A stretch of DNA of 64,000 nt. Source: CAZTZL01 sp964537715 (GTDB lineage: Bacteria; Zhuqueibacterota; QNDG01; DSAB01). The stretch is from positions 1-64,000 of the forward strand of contig CAZIAH010000001.1 in the NCBI GenBank assembly GCA_964537715.1, given 5' to 3'. Below the pieces are notes generated by a model. It saw only the letters and a list, made by a program, of their open reading frames with translations, made no database searches and had not been told where the DNA came from. The translations under genes were made by a program, and so were the position numbers. Shown piece after piece: positions 51,991 through 60,179 of this stretch. The stretch's first letter is position 1. Every line of letters starts with the position of its first letter.

Positions 51991-52482
51991 TTACTCTGCT
52001 TGTTTTTCGAGTTGTTTCAGTTTTGATTTCAACAATGATCGTTGAATGGATGAGGCGCGGTCGATAATGAGCACGCCATTCAAATGATCGATTTCGTGCT
52101 GAAAAACACGTGCCAACAGCCCCTCGGCACGATATTTCACAGGCTGATTTTGAAGATCGCGTCCCGCAACGACCACAGAAGTCGGCCGACTCAGTTTGAC
52201 TTGAATATCGGGCAAACTTAAACAGCCTTCTTCAAAAGAATCTTTCTCTTCGCTTTGTTGAATAATCTCCGGATTGATGATTTTGATAAGACCTTCTCCG
52301 CCGTCCAGAACAATGACACGCTTTAAAATCCCCACCTGATTGGCAGCCAGTCCAACACCGTCGTCTTCATACATCACTTTCGTCATTTCATCGACGAATT
52401 CGCGAAAAGAATCATTTATCTCTATAATGGGTTCCGCTTCTTTTCTCAAAACAGGATCGGGATATGTTATTATTTTCAACAT
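51991..52482 (-). CDS. def: Peptide deformylase
   Basis: 163 aa from the ATG at 52482 (MLKIITYPDPVLRKEAEPI). The frame is open 7 codons further (52503), but the family begins here. The three motifs are intact: GVGLAANQVG, EGCLSLP and FQHEIDHLNG, giving the metal ligands Cys, His, His. It removes formyl from nascent N-terminal methionine. It is 22 nt upstream of ptsI and follows thiC by 85 nt. Essential housekeeping gene. Confidence 0.95.
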   Translation of the reverse strand: MLKIITYPDPVLRKEAEPIIEINDSFREFVDEMTKVMYEDDGVGLAANQVGILKRVIVLDGGEGLIKIINPEIIQQSEEKDSFEEGCLSLPDIQVKLSRPTSVVVAGRDLQNQPVKYRAEGLLARVFQHEIDHLNGVLIIDRASSIQRSLLKSKLKQLEKQAE

Positions 52483-52567
52483 CTTGCTATTCTGTAATTC
52501 CATACAAATATTTTAAAGACCATCAAAATGTTACGACCTGACAGATGATAAGTTCCGTAATATAGAC

Positions 52568-53857
52568 CTATTTAAACTGCTTCAATGTTTCCTGAACCAT
52601 TTTTATCGCACAATACTCACCGCACATGGAACAGATCTCGTCATCGCTGCTTTTGCATTGTTCTCTCAATTGCCTTGCGTATATCGGATCGATTGCATGA
52701 CTGATTTGTGCATCCCAATCAAGTTGCTTCCTCGCTTTCGACATCTCGATATCCCAATCGACCGCATTGGGAATCTCTTTCACGATATCGGCCGCATGAC
52801 CTGCAATCCGGGTTGCAATAACGCCCTTCCTGACATCCTCACAATCCGGCAGCTTGAGATGCTCGCTCGGAGTCACATAACAGAGGAAATCAGCACCTTC
52901 AGCAGCCGCAATCGCACCGCCGATTGCCGAGGTGATGTGGTCATATCCGGGCGCCACATCCGTCACCAGCGGTCCTAAAACATAAAAAGGCGCATTGTGA
53001 CAGATTTCCTTTTCAAGCTGCACATTCATTTTGATTTGATTTAGAGGCACATGACCCGGTCCTTCGATAATCACCTGAACATCCCGCTTCCTGGCGCGTT
53101 CGGTCAATTCTCCTAAAAGGATCAATTCCTCTACCTGGGCGCGATCTGTCGCATCCACAATCGATCCGGGACGCAGTCCGTCCCCCAAGCTGAGAACAAT
53201 GTCATATTGGGCCGCAATTTCCAGAACCCGGTCGTATTGTTCGTACAGGGGATTTTCCTTTTCGTTGGCAATCATCCACGTCACCAAAAACGATCCACCA
53301 CGGCTGACGATATCCATCAAACGGCCTTCCTTCTGCAACCTTTCGACACTTGCCTGTGTGACGCCGCAATGCACCGTAAAAAAATCGACACCTTCTTCGG
53401 CCTGTTCTTCGAGCACCGAAAAAATCGTATCGGCATCCATTTTGACAAGAGCACCTTTCGACTGAATCGACTGAATGGCAGCCTGATAAATCGGCACCGT
53501 TCCGAGAACCACGGGAATCCGATCGAGTATGTCATTTCGAATTTTTCGGATATCCCCGCCGGTCGAAAGATCCATAATCGTATCGGCTCCGGCCTGAACA
53601 GCCGTTCGTGCCTTTTCGATTTCCAACTGAATGTCCGTGGAATCCGTGGAAGTTCCGATGTTCGCATTGACTTTCGTTCGCAACCCTTTTCCGACACCCA
53701 CCGGATGAATGGCTTCGCGCCGGTTGTTTTTTAAGATAACGATTTCACCGTCGGCGATGCGCTCCATCAACAAATGAACATCGATCAGTTCGTCGGTGGC
53801 GACAATCTGCATCTCCTCCGTAACATTTCCCTTTTTTGCTTCGCGCATCACTTTCAC
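52568..53857 (-). CDS. thiC: Phosphomethylpyrimidine synthase
   Basis: 429 aa from a GTG at 53857, chosen because AAAGGAG lies 9 nt upstream; an ATG at 53848 and an upstream TTG (53887) are alternatives, but the latter would place the ribosome binding site inside the gene. Radical SAM ThiC motifs: NANIGTSTDSTDIQLEIEKA, ADTIMDLSTGGDI, VDFFTVHCGVTQ, VIIEGPGHVPLNQIKMNVQL, VAPGYDHITSAIGGAIAAAE, and a C-terminal cysteine motif CSMCGEYC (Cys-x2-Cys-x3-Cys) for the 4Fe-4S cluster. It is the short (about 430 aa) form found in anaerobes. It makes the thiamin pyrimidine from aminoimidazole ribotide. I see no TPP riboswitch in the 143-nt leader. Confidence 0.94.
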   Translation of the reverse strand: MKVMREAKKGNVTEEMQIVATDELIDVHLLMERIADGEIVILKNNRREAIHPVGVGKGLRTKVNANIGTSTDSTDIQLEIEKARTAVQAGADTIMDLSTGGDIRKIRNDILDRIPVVLGTVPIYQAAIQSIQSKGALVKMDADTIFSVLEEQAEEGVDFFTVHCGVTQASVERLQKEGRLMDIVSRGGSFLVTWMIANEKENPLYEQYDRVLEIAAQYDIVLSLGDGLRPGSIVDATDRAQVEELILLGELTERARKRDVQVIIEGPGHVPLNQIKMNVQLEKEICHNAPFYVLGPLVTDVAPGYDHITSAIGGAIAAAEGADFLCYVTPSEHLKLPDCEDVRKGVIATRIAGHAADIVKEIPNAVDWDIEMSKARKQLDWDAQISHAIDPIYARQLREQCKSSDDEICSMCGEYCAIKMVQETLKQFK

Positions 53858-54030
53858 TGACACAAACTCCTTTTGACAATCGGACAAACATGAATATTGT
53901 TAATCCATTGAAAATATAATAAATATTTTTACAAAAATCCAATAGAGCTTTTCGATTGTTTGTGAAAAGTTATTTCCCGGCGTGTTTTGACAATAAAAAT
54001 AAATATAGAGAGGAAAAATGTACAGGAGAC

Positions 54031-55155
54031 TCAGGATTTAGGCAGACAAATTGATACTTTGATTCCGCTGTTCTTTTCTTCCGTTATTTCAATCAAACCA
54101 TTGTGCATCCGGATAACAGACTGCAGATTGATCATTCCGAGAGTCGATTGATCTCCGTTTTTCGGCAAACTTTCATGATCTTCCCGGAGATCATCCTGTT
54201 TCACATGGATGTGTTTCGAAAGGATGTCGAGACAGTAGAAATTTTCATCCGCTTTATTCGCTATCTTTTGAAGTAGCGCTTCCGGTAATTCGATATCTTT
54301 TAAGACGATTGCAACCGTACAGGGCTGCTCCTCGGTGTGGATTCCATGGAGGAAAAAATGAAGCAGGCCGAATTGAAGCTTAGCAAGATTTCCCGATATC
54401 ATGGCTGGTCGATCCAGCCGTGTGCATTCGATATCCCAGATTGGACCATCATCCTGATTCTGAAGGATATCAACCATATCTTCTAACAGCATATTCAGAT
54501 CAATCGAATCGAACGGATGCTCCATCTCATCCCAAAATGGTTTTCCTGTATGGATAAAATCGACGACACGTTTAATATCGCCTAGTGTTTTTTCATATTC
54601 CGTTTTGATCTGCGAACCATTGGAACTTCCTTTTTCCATTTTTTTCAGCTTCGTCCGAGCTTTATCGAGAATAGAAGTGAGTTTTTTTTCCGCTAAATTG
54701 ATGGATATATCTGTATTAGCGACATCCTTGGTCTGAGAAAAAATTTGATAGAAACGCTGTATCTGTCCCTGAAGATGTTTGTAATGAAGCTGCGTCTGAA
54801 CGCGTGTCGATATTTCAACAAGGTTAAATGGTTTGGTAATGTAATCGACGGCTCCCAATTCAAAACCGCGAATTTTGTCTTCGACATCGGTTTTGGCTGT
54901 CAAAAACATGACCGGAATATCTTTGGTCTCTTCCTCCGCTTTGAGTAATTCACAGACTTCGTAACCATCCGTGCCCGGCATCATGATGTCCAGCAGAACC
55001 AGATCGGGATGATGAAGAATGGCCGCCTTGAATCCTTCGAAGCCGTCTTCTGCAGTAATCACATTGTATCCCTGTTTTTCCAGATAGTGCGTCAGCAAAC
55101 GAATATTGGCCGGGGTATCATCGACAGTCAATATGGTTCTGTTTTCCGGTTTCAT
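54031..55155 (-). CDS. Response regulator with degenerate histidine-kinase-like output domain
   Basis: 374 aa from the ATG at 55155, one base after the TGA of the hybrid kinase (an open frame to 55185 would overlap it). Residues about 5-125 form a complete receiver: VDD acidic patch, LVLLDIMMPGTDGYE with the phospho-Asp, FLTAKT and YITKPF. A helical linker follows. Residues about 245-374 resemble a HATPase domain but have lost the ATP site: the N-box position reads FLHGIH and no DxGxG is present, while the last part LGMINLQSVIRMHNGLIEIT keeps the fold. It is probably a non-catalytic protein-interaction output of the phosphorelay upstream. Confidence 0.85.
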   Translation of the reverse strand: MKPENRTILTVDDTPANIRLLTHYLEKQGYNVITAEDGFEGFKAAILHHPDLVLLDIMMPGTDGYEVCELLKAEEETKDIPVMFLTAKTDVEDKIRGFELGAVDYITKPFNLVEISTRVQTQLHYKHLQGQIQRFYQIFSQTKDVANTDISINLAEKKLTSILDKARTKLKKMEKGSSNGSQIKTEYEKTLGDIKRVVDFIHTGKPFWDEMEHPFDSIDLNMLLEDMVDILQNQDDGPIWDIECTRLDRPAMISGNLAKLQFGLLHFFLHGIHTEEQPCTVAIVLKDIELPEALLQKIANKADENFYCLDILSKHIHVKQDDLREDHESLPKNGDQSTLGMINLQSVIRMHNGLIEITEEKNSGIKVSICLPKS

Positions 55156-55156
55156 T

Positions 55157-58100
55157 TCATTGTCCCAGAAGTTTATATTCCTCAATTAATTGCTTATGCA
55201 GAATCTGAATCCTTTCCCAGTGTTCTGCCATGCCTTCTTTTTCGATATGGCTGCCGATACTCGAAAATTTTGGAAATCCGTACGAACCCGCCGTACCCTT
55301 CAGCGAATGGCCGAAGCGTACAACCTCTTCCTTGTTTCGACTGCTCACATCCACATCGAACTGTTGAATCCGCTGTCCCAGATCGGAAACGAAAAATTTG
55401 GCCAGTTCAGCCATCATTTCATCTTCCTCCTTGACTGGCGGCGCTTTTTCTGTCTTTTCGATTGGTATTTGAGGCATGTATTTTTCCAGCAATTTTTCCA
55501 GTTTGCTTCGATTGACCGGCTTGGAAAGATAGTCCGTACAACCGGCTTTGAGCGTTTTTTCCTTGTGTTCTTTCATCGCATGGGCGGTCAAAGCAATGAT
55601 CGGAAGATCCTGATATCGCTTCTCCTTTCGGATTTCACGTGTTGCAGTGAAACCGTCCATTTCCGGCATTTCCATATCCATCAATACGACATGATAATCC
55701 TTTTTCTGCAATTTGTCCAGGACCTGTTTGCCTGTAGAAGCCAGGTCCACCTGATACCCCATACGGTTCAGCAGGTGTTTCATCAGCTTTTGTCCGGACG
55801 GATCGTCTTCGGCAAGAAGAATTTCTCCGCGGGATTTGGGAAGTTCTTTTTGTTCAATTTCGATTTTTTTATTGACAAGACTATTCAGTTGTTTCAACAG
55901 AGTATCCGGCGTTTCACGGGTTTTCTGAAGCAGCAATTCGTAACGGGAACTCAGTCTGGAACGGTCTTTCGAAGTCAATTTTTTCCCTGTATAAATGACG
56001 ACCGGAATATCCTTGGTTTTTTTTGATTTCTTTAATGTTTCCAAAACCTCAAAACCGTCAATATCCGGCATCAATAGATCCAGAATCATCAACGCAATAT
56101 TTCTCTCATCTTTCAAGTATTCGATCACAGCATTTCCACTGCTGAATGTTTTTACTGTAAATCCCTGCTGACTGAGAAGTTTATCAAAAAGCATCAGTAC
56201 GCTCTTGTCATCATCGACAACAAGAATCTCTTTCCTCTTGTCCGAAGGCATACCGATGGACCGGTGCAGTGTGTCAAGTATGGCTTTCTCTCTTGCTGGT
56301 TTTTCGAAATATTCAACGGCACCGAGGCTGAATGCTTTTTTCTGATTCGAAAGAACCGAACATACAATAACAGGAATATCTTTTGTCAACTTGCTCGATT
56401 TCAGTGCACGCAGAACTTCCCAACCATCCATTTTCCCTGGCAGCAGAATTTCCAGTACAATTGCATCCGGTCGGTAAAATTTTGCCTTCAAAACTCCGTC
56501 TTCGCCATTCGTGCTGCACTGCACCTGATACCCGTCTTTTTCCAGATACCGACGGAGCAGATCCACCGTGCTGGCATTGTCTTCGATCAACAGAACGAGC
56601 GGAGACCGTTGTTTCTGACTTCCATTTCCGGAACCTGCAGATATGGACCGATTTTTGACAGCCGAATTGATCGAATTTAGTTTGTACTGATCGCTATCGG
56701 ATAAAATCTCTTCAGGTTCGTAGACTTCTCTTTCTTTCTCAGTCAGGATTTTTACCGGAATCGAAAATGAGAAACGGCTGCCTTTCTTTTCTTCGGATTC
56801 CAGCCACATCTTGCCGTTGAGCAATTCCACCATTTTTTTGCAAAGCGTCAGACCGAGTCCCGTTCCTCCGAACCTTCTCGTCATGGACGCATCAGCCTGA
56901 GTGAACGCTTCAAAAATATGAGTTTGTTTTTCAGGAGCGATACCGATGCCCGTATCACTCACACAAGCGGTCAAAGTACCTTTCGAACCTTTTTTCTTTT
57001 CTATTGTCACTTCAAGCTGAACCTGACCTTCCTCGGTAAATTTCACTGCATTTCCAAGCAGGTTGACGAGAACCTGACGAATCTTGAGCCGGTCGCTGTC
57101 AATCAATGGTAGTTGTTCTGGATTAGAAACAACTTTGAACGCCAGTCCTTTATCGAGCATGCGAGGACGCATCAACTGATAGATATCATCGGTCAATTTC
57201 TGAAGATCGAACTCGATACACTCCACTTCCATCCGACCGGTTTCCACTTTAGCCAAATCGAGAATCTGATTAATAATTTGAAGGAGTTCTTCCCCGTTCA
57301 TTTTAATCGTCCGAACAAAATCCCCCAGTTCTTCGGGAAGTTGTTCCTGGAGAAGCAGGTCCGAAAATCCGATAATACTGTTCATCGGTGTACGAATTTC
57401 GTGGCTCATGTTCGCCAAAAATTCACTTTTGGCCCGGCTTGCCGCCTGGGCAAGTTCTTTGCTCTTCTTTTCACTTTCGTACAACCTGGCATTTTCAATC
57501 CCCATCGCAACCTGATCAGCAAGTGTCTTCATCATGGCCTCATCAATCTCATCGAAAACGCGTATTTTGTTGCTGACCATATCCAGAACACCAAGCAGTT
57601 TCTGTCCCTTTTTAATAGGAATCGCCAGTTCCGACTGGATTTCCCGATGAACGGGTTGATAGCCGGGATTTTCATCGGCTCTTCCCTGTACGACTGTTTC
57701 CCCGGTCGTCGCTGCTTTACCGATCAGTCCTTCATTCAGTTTTTGTCTGAAATCTGTGGTGTAAGATTCCGAGTAGGGTCCGGACTGAACCTGAAGAAAC
57801 AATTCATCGTTCTCCTCGTCCATCAACATTAAAATGATGTGTGCATCTCCGAAACCGCTGCGGAGCGAATCCACTACAATGCGACACAATTCCTCGATAT
57901 CCAGTGTGGATGCGGTCTTCATCGAAATTTCATTGATCAGGGAAAGCTGGGAAGTTCTTCTTCTTTCCTCTTGCATGAGACGGGCATTTTCCATGGCTAC
58001 AGCCGCTTGACCCGCCAGGATCGTCAATATACGCAAATGGGCATCAGCAAATTGATGTAGTCCTTTTTTTACAAGCGTGATGACACCCTTGGTTTGATTC

Positions 58101-59041
58101 TCATATTGCAAAGGAACAGAAAGTATGGATTCTTTTGGGGGCACTGTGCCGTCGGAATAACTGGCCTTAGGATGTTTGGAAACATCACTGATCATCTCGG
58201 CTTTGCCCTTGGCAAAAACATAACCGGTAATTCCTTCTCCCACTTCGATTTTAAGACGATCGACCTGAATATCCTTGTCATCCTCGATTTTACTTTTTCC
58301 AAAGTATACGGGGACAAGAAATTGCCCTTCATCGCTGATGCGATAAATCGTGCAGTCGTCGTAATCGATCAATTTTTTTATGCCCACTGCCACAGCTTCG
58401 GCCACATCCGCCGGCATCAAAGACCGATTCAGTTTTTCAGATACTTCGTTGATCGTTTCAATGGTTTCGAGAGCATTACGGAGTTCCTTGTTCGCCTGCT
58501 CCAATTCCTGATTCCGCTGGACAGCGTTTTCAAACGTGGAAAAAAGAAGATCCAGAATTTGCATCCGGTCGGAAGTGATAAAATGTTTCTGTCCGGCAAA
58601 AAAGATTTCGATTCCCATTTCTGTAATGGCATTTCTTCTCAACTCTTGATTGGCCAGAATGTATTGAATTCTCGAAATGAGAAACTGTTCGCTGTACGGT
58701 TTTGTTACGAAATTATCCGCGCCGCTCAAAAGGCCGCGAATAACATCTCTGGGATCGACCAGCTGGGTTAGTAAAATCACAGGAACATATTTGAGATTTT
58801 CATCGGAACGGATTTGACGGCAGAGTTCATACCCATCCATTTCCGGCATAATGATATCACTGATGACGATGGTAGGTTTGCGGTTTTTCATTTTAGAAAG
58901 CGCGTCCTTTCCATCTTTCGCAATGATCACATGATAGTCGTGCTGTTCAAGCGTATATTTGAGATGCATTGCCTGGGTTGGACTGTCCTCGACAATGAGA
59001 ATCTCTATTCCGATATTGATATTTTTTCTCTGCCTTTCCAC
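55157..59041 (-). CDS. Hybrid sensor histidine kinase: REC-GAF-GAF-HisKA-HATPase-REC-REC-REC-HPt
   Basis: 1294 aa, no membrane segment. REC1 about 12-130 (D62 in SDIIMPEMDG). GAF1 about 205-352, GAF2 about 375-520. HisKA with H547 in MSHEIRTPMN. HATPase about 650-765 with LLGNAVKF, DTGIGIAPEK and RRFGGTGLGL. REC2 about 814-930 carries Glu (E864) where the phospho-Asp should be. REC3 about 937-1055 (D988), REC4 about 1072-1190 (D1122 in LMDMEMPEMDG). C-terminal HPt with H1245 in FGHSLKGTAG. A cytoplasmic integrator, sensing through GAF domains and passing phosphate along a multi-step relay. It follows cheB by 63 nt and is coupled to the receiver gene downstream. Confidence 0.93.
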   Translation of the reverse strand: MERQRKNINIGIEILIVEDSPTQAMHLKYTLEQHDYHVIIAKDGKDALSKMKNRKPTIVISDIIMPEMDGYELCRQIRSDENLKYVPVILLTQLVDPRDVIRGLLSGADNFVTKPYSEQFLISRIQYILANQELRRNAITEMGIEIFFAGQKHFITSDRMQILDLLFSTFENAVQRNQELEQANKELRNALETIETINEVSEKLNRSLMPADVAEAVAVGIKKLIDYDDCTIYRISDEGQFLVPVYFGKSKIEDDKDIQVDRLKIEVGEGITGYVFAKGKAEMISDVSKHPKASYSDGTVPPKESILSVPLQYENQTKGVITLVKKGLHQFADAHLRILTILAGQAAVAMENARLMQEERRRTSQLSLINEISMKTASTLDIEELCRIVVDSLRSGFGDAHIILMLMDEENDELFLQVQSGPYSESYTTDFRQKLNEGLIGKAATTGETVVQGRADENPGYQPVHREIQSELAIPIKKGQKLLGVLDMVSNKIRVFDEIDEAMMKTLADQVAMGIENARLYESEKKSKELAQAASRAKSEFLANMSHEIRTPMNSIIGFSDLLLQEQLPEELGDFVRTIKMNGEELLQIINQILDLAKVETGRMEVECIEFDLQKLTDDIYQLMRPRMLDKGLAFKVVSNPEQLPLIDSDRLKIRQVLVNLLGNAVKFTEEGQVQLEVTIEKKKGSKGTLTACVSDTGIGIAPEKQTHIFEAFTQADASMTRRFGGTGLGLTLCKKMVELLNGKMWLESEEKKGSRFSFSIPVKILTEKEREVYEPEEILSDSDQYKLNSINSAVKNRSISAGSGNGSQKQRSPLVLLIEDNASTVDLLRRYLEKDGYQVQCSTNGEDGVLKAKFYRPDAIVLEILLPGKMDGWEVLRALKSSKLTKDIPVIVCSVLSNQKKAFSLGAVEYFEKPAREKAILDTLHRSIGMPSDKRKEILVVDDDKSVLMLFDKLLSQQGFTVKTFSSGNAVIEYLKDERNIALMILDLLMPDIDGFEVLETLKKSKKTKDIPVVIYTGKKLTSKDRSRLSSRYELLLQKTRETPDTLLKQLNSLVNKKIEIEQKELPKSRGEILLAEDDPSGQKLMKHLLNRMGYQVDLASTGKQVLDKLQKKDYHVVLMDMEMPEMDGFTATREIRKEKRYQDLPIIALTAHAMKEHKEKTLKAGCTDYLSKPVNRSKLEKLLEKYMPQIPIEKTEKAPPVKEEDEMMAELAKFFVSDLGQRIQQFDVDVSSRNKEEVVRFGHSLKGTAGSYGFPKFSSIGSHIEKEGMAEHWERIQILHKQLIEEYKLLGQ

Positions 59042-59104
59042 AGTTCCACTTCCTTATTTTATATATTTCAATATCCTATCTAAAAATTCAGATTTCGTCG
59101 TTTA

Positions 59105-60160
59105 TCAACTGATCGGTACGAGTTCCAGCAATTTCTCTGGAATTTGATTCGTAGAAAGCACAAACGAAGCCGCTCCTAATTTGATTGCTTCACCTGGCAT
59201 GCCGTGAATGACCGAGCTCTCTTTATCTTGAGCAATCGTAATTGCTCCTTTATCATGCATCATTTTCAATTCACTGGCGCCATCTTTTCCCATCCCGGTC
59301 AACAGCACACCCACTGCCCGCCTACCATAAATATGGGCGACAGATCGAAAGAGATAGGAAACAGAGGGACACAAATGGTATTCAGGCGCTTCTTCATCCA
59401 ACTGGATATAAAACTTGCTATCGATGGCCATCTGAAATCCGTCCGGCGCCAGATAGGCCATACCCGGCTTCAATTTTTCTCCTTTTTTTGCAATGGCTAC
59501 GGAAAAATTGGTTGTTTTGCTGAGCCAATCGGACAAACCAGGCAAAAAACCAGGTGCAATGTGCTGAACAATAACAATGGGCACTTTAAACTGATTCGGC
59601 AACCCTGATAAAATTTGCTGCAAAACGACCGGCCCCCCCGTCGAGGCACCAATAGCCACAATTTGAATATCCAGATCGCTTCTGGAAGATACTTCTGCCG
59701 GTTTTGTTTTTACCTTTTCATCTTTATCTGTTTTTGCCTTCGAACTCCATCTTCTCACCACTTTGACATCGGACATCAACTTAACGGTTTGAATCAGTTC
59801 CTCGACGGAAGATTGCGAATCGGGATGTCCCATACCTCTGGGTTTTTCGAGTGCGGCAACCGCACCCGCTTCCATCGTTCGGAAAGTTTTATCCACTTCC
59901 TCGGGATTCCAGCTTGCACTGACGATTACAATCGGAGTCGGACTGGTCTCCATAATTTTACGGGTGGCCTCAAAACCGTCCATTTTCGGCATATGAATAT
60001 CCATCGTAATGACATCCGGTTTGCTGACTGGAGCCATACGAACGGCCTCTTCTCCATCTTTTGCAGTTCCTACGACCTGAATATCCGGATCAGAATCGAG
60101 AATGTGTTTCAAATATCCGCGAACCACCGGTGAATCTTCTGTAATCAATACTTTGATCAT
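59105..60160 (-). CDS. cheB: Chemotaxis protein-glutamate methylesterase/deamidase
   Basis: 351 aa from the ATG at 60160 (a Met two codons earlier is possible; GGAG is upstream). The receiver (1-120) has phospho-Asp D54 in TMDIHMPKMDGFE. Linker. The catalytic domain has the Ser-His-Asp set in AIGASTGGPVVLQQIL, VIVQHIAPGF and LTGMGKDGASELK. It removes methyl groups from MCPs after phosphorylation by CheA, giving adaptation. The methyltransferase cheR is not within the window. It is located 13-20 nt after cheA on the same strand. Confidence 0.95.
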   Translation of the reverse strand: MIKVLITEDSPVVRGYLKHILDSDPDIQVVGTAKDGEEAVRMAPVSKPDVITMDIHMPKMDGFEATRKIMETSPTPIVIVSASWNPEEVDKTFRTMEAGAVAALEKPRGMGHPDSQSSVEELIQTVKLMSDVKVVRRWSSKAKTDKDEKVKTKPAEVSSRSDLDIQIVAIGASTGGPVVLQQILSGLPNQFKVPIVIVQHIAPGFLPGLSDWLSKTTNFSVAIAKKGEKLKPGMAYLAPDGFQMAIDSKFYIQLDEEAPEYHLCPSVSYLFRSVAHIYGRRAVGVLLTGMGKDGASELKMMHDKGAITIAQDKESSVIHGMPGEAIKLGAASFVLSTNQIPEKLLELVPIS

Positions 60161-60179
60161 TATCATCTTCTCCGGGCAG

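Noticed and set aside
53858..54030. TPP riboswitch upstream of thiC
   Set aside because: The conserved CUGAGA and ACCUGAUCUGGAUAAUACC-type elements are absent from the AT-rich leader; the thi4 leader is too short to hold one.
57113..57832. 239-aa open frame antisense to the hybrid kinase, and similar long antisense frames in cheA and iorA
   Set aside because: They lie wholly within well-supported genes on the other strand and show no recognisable domains.
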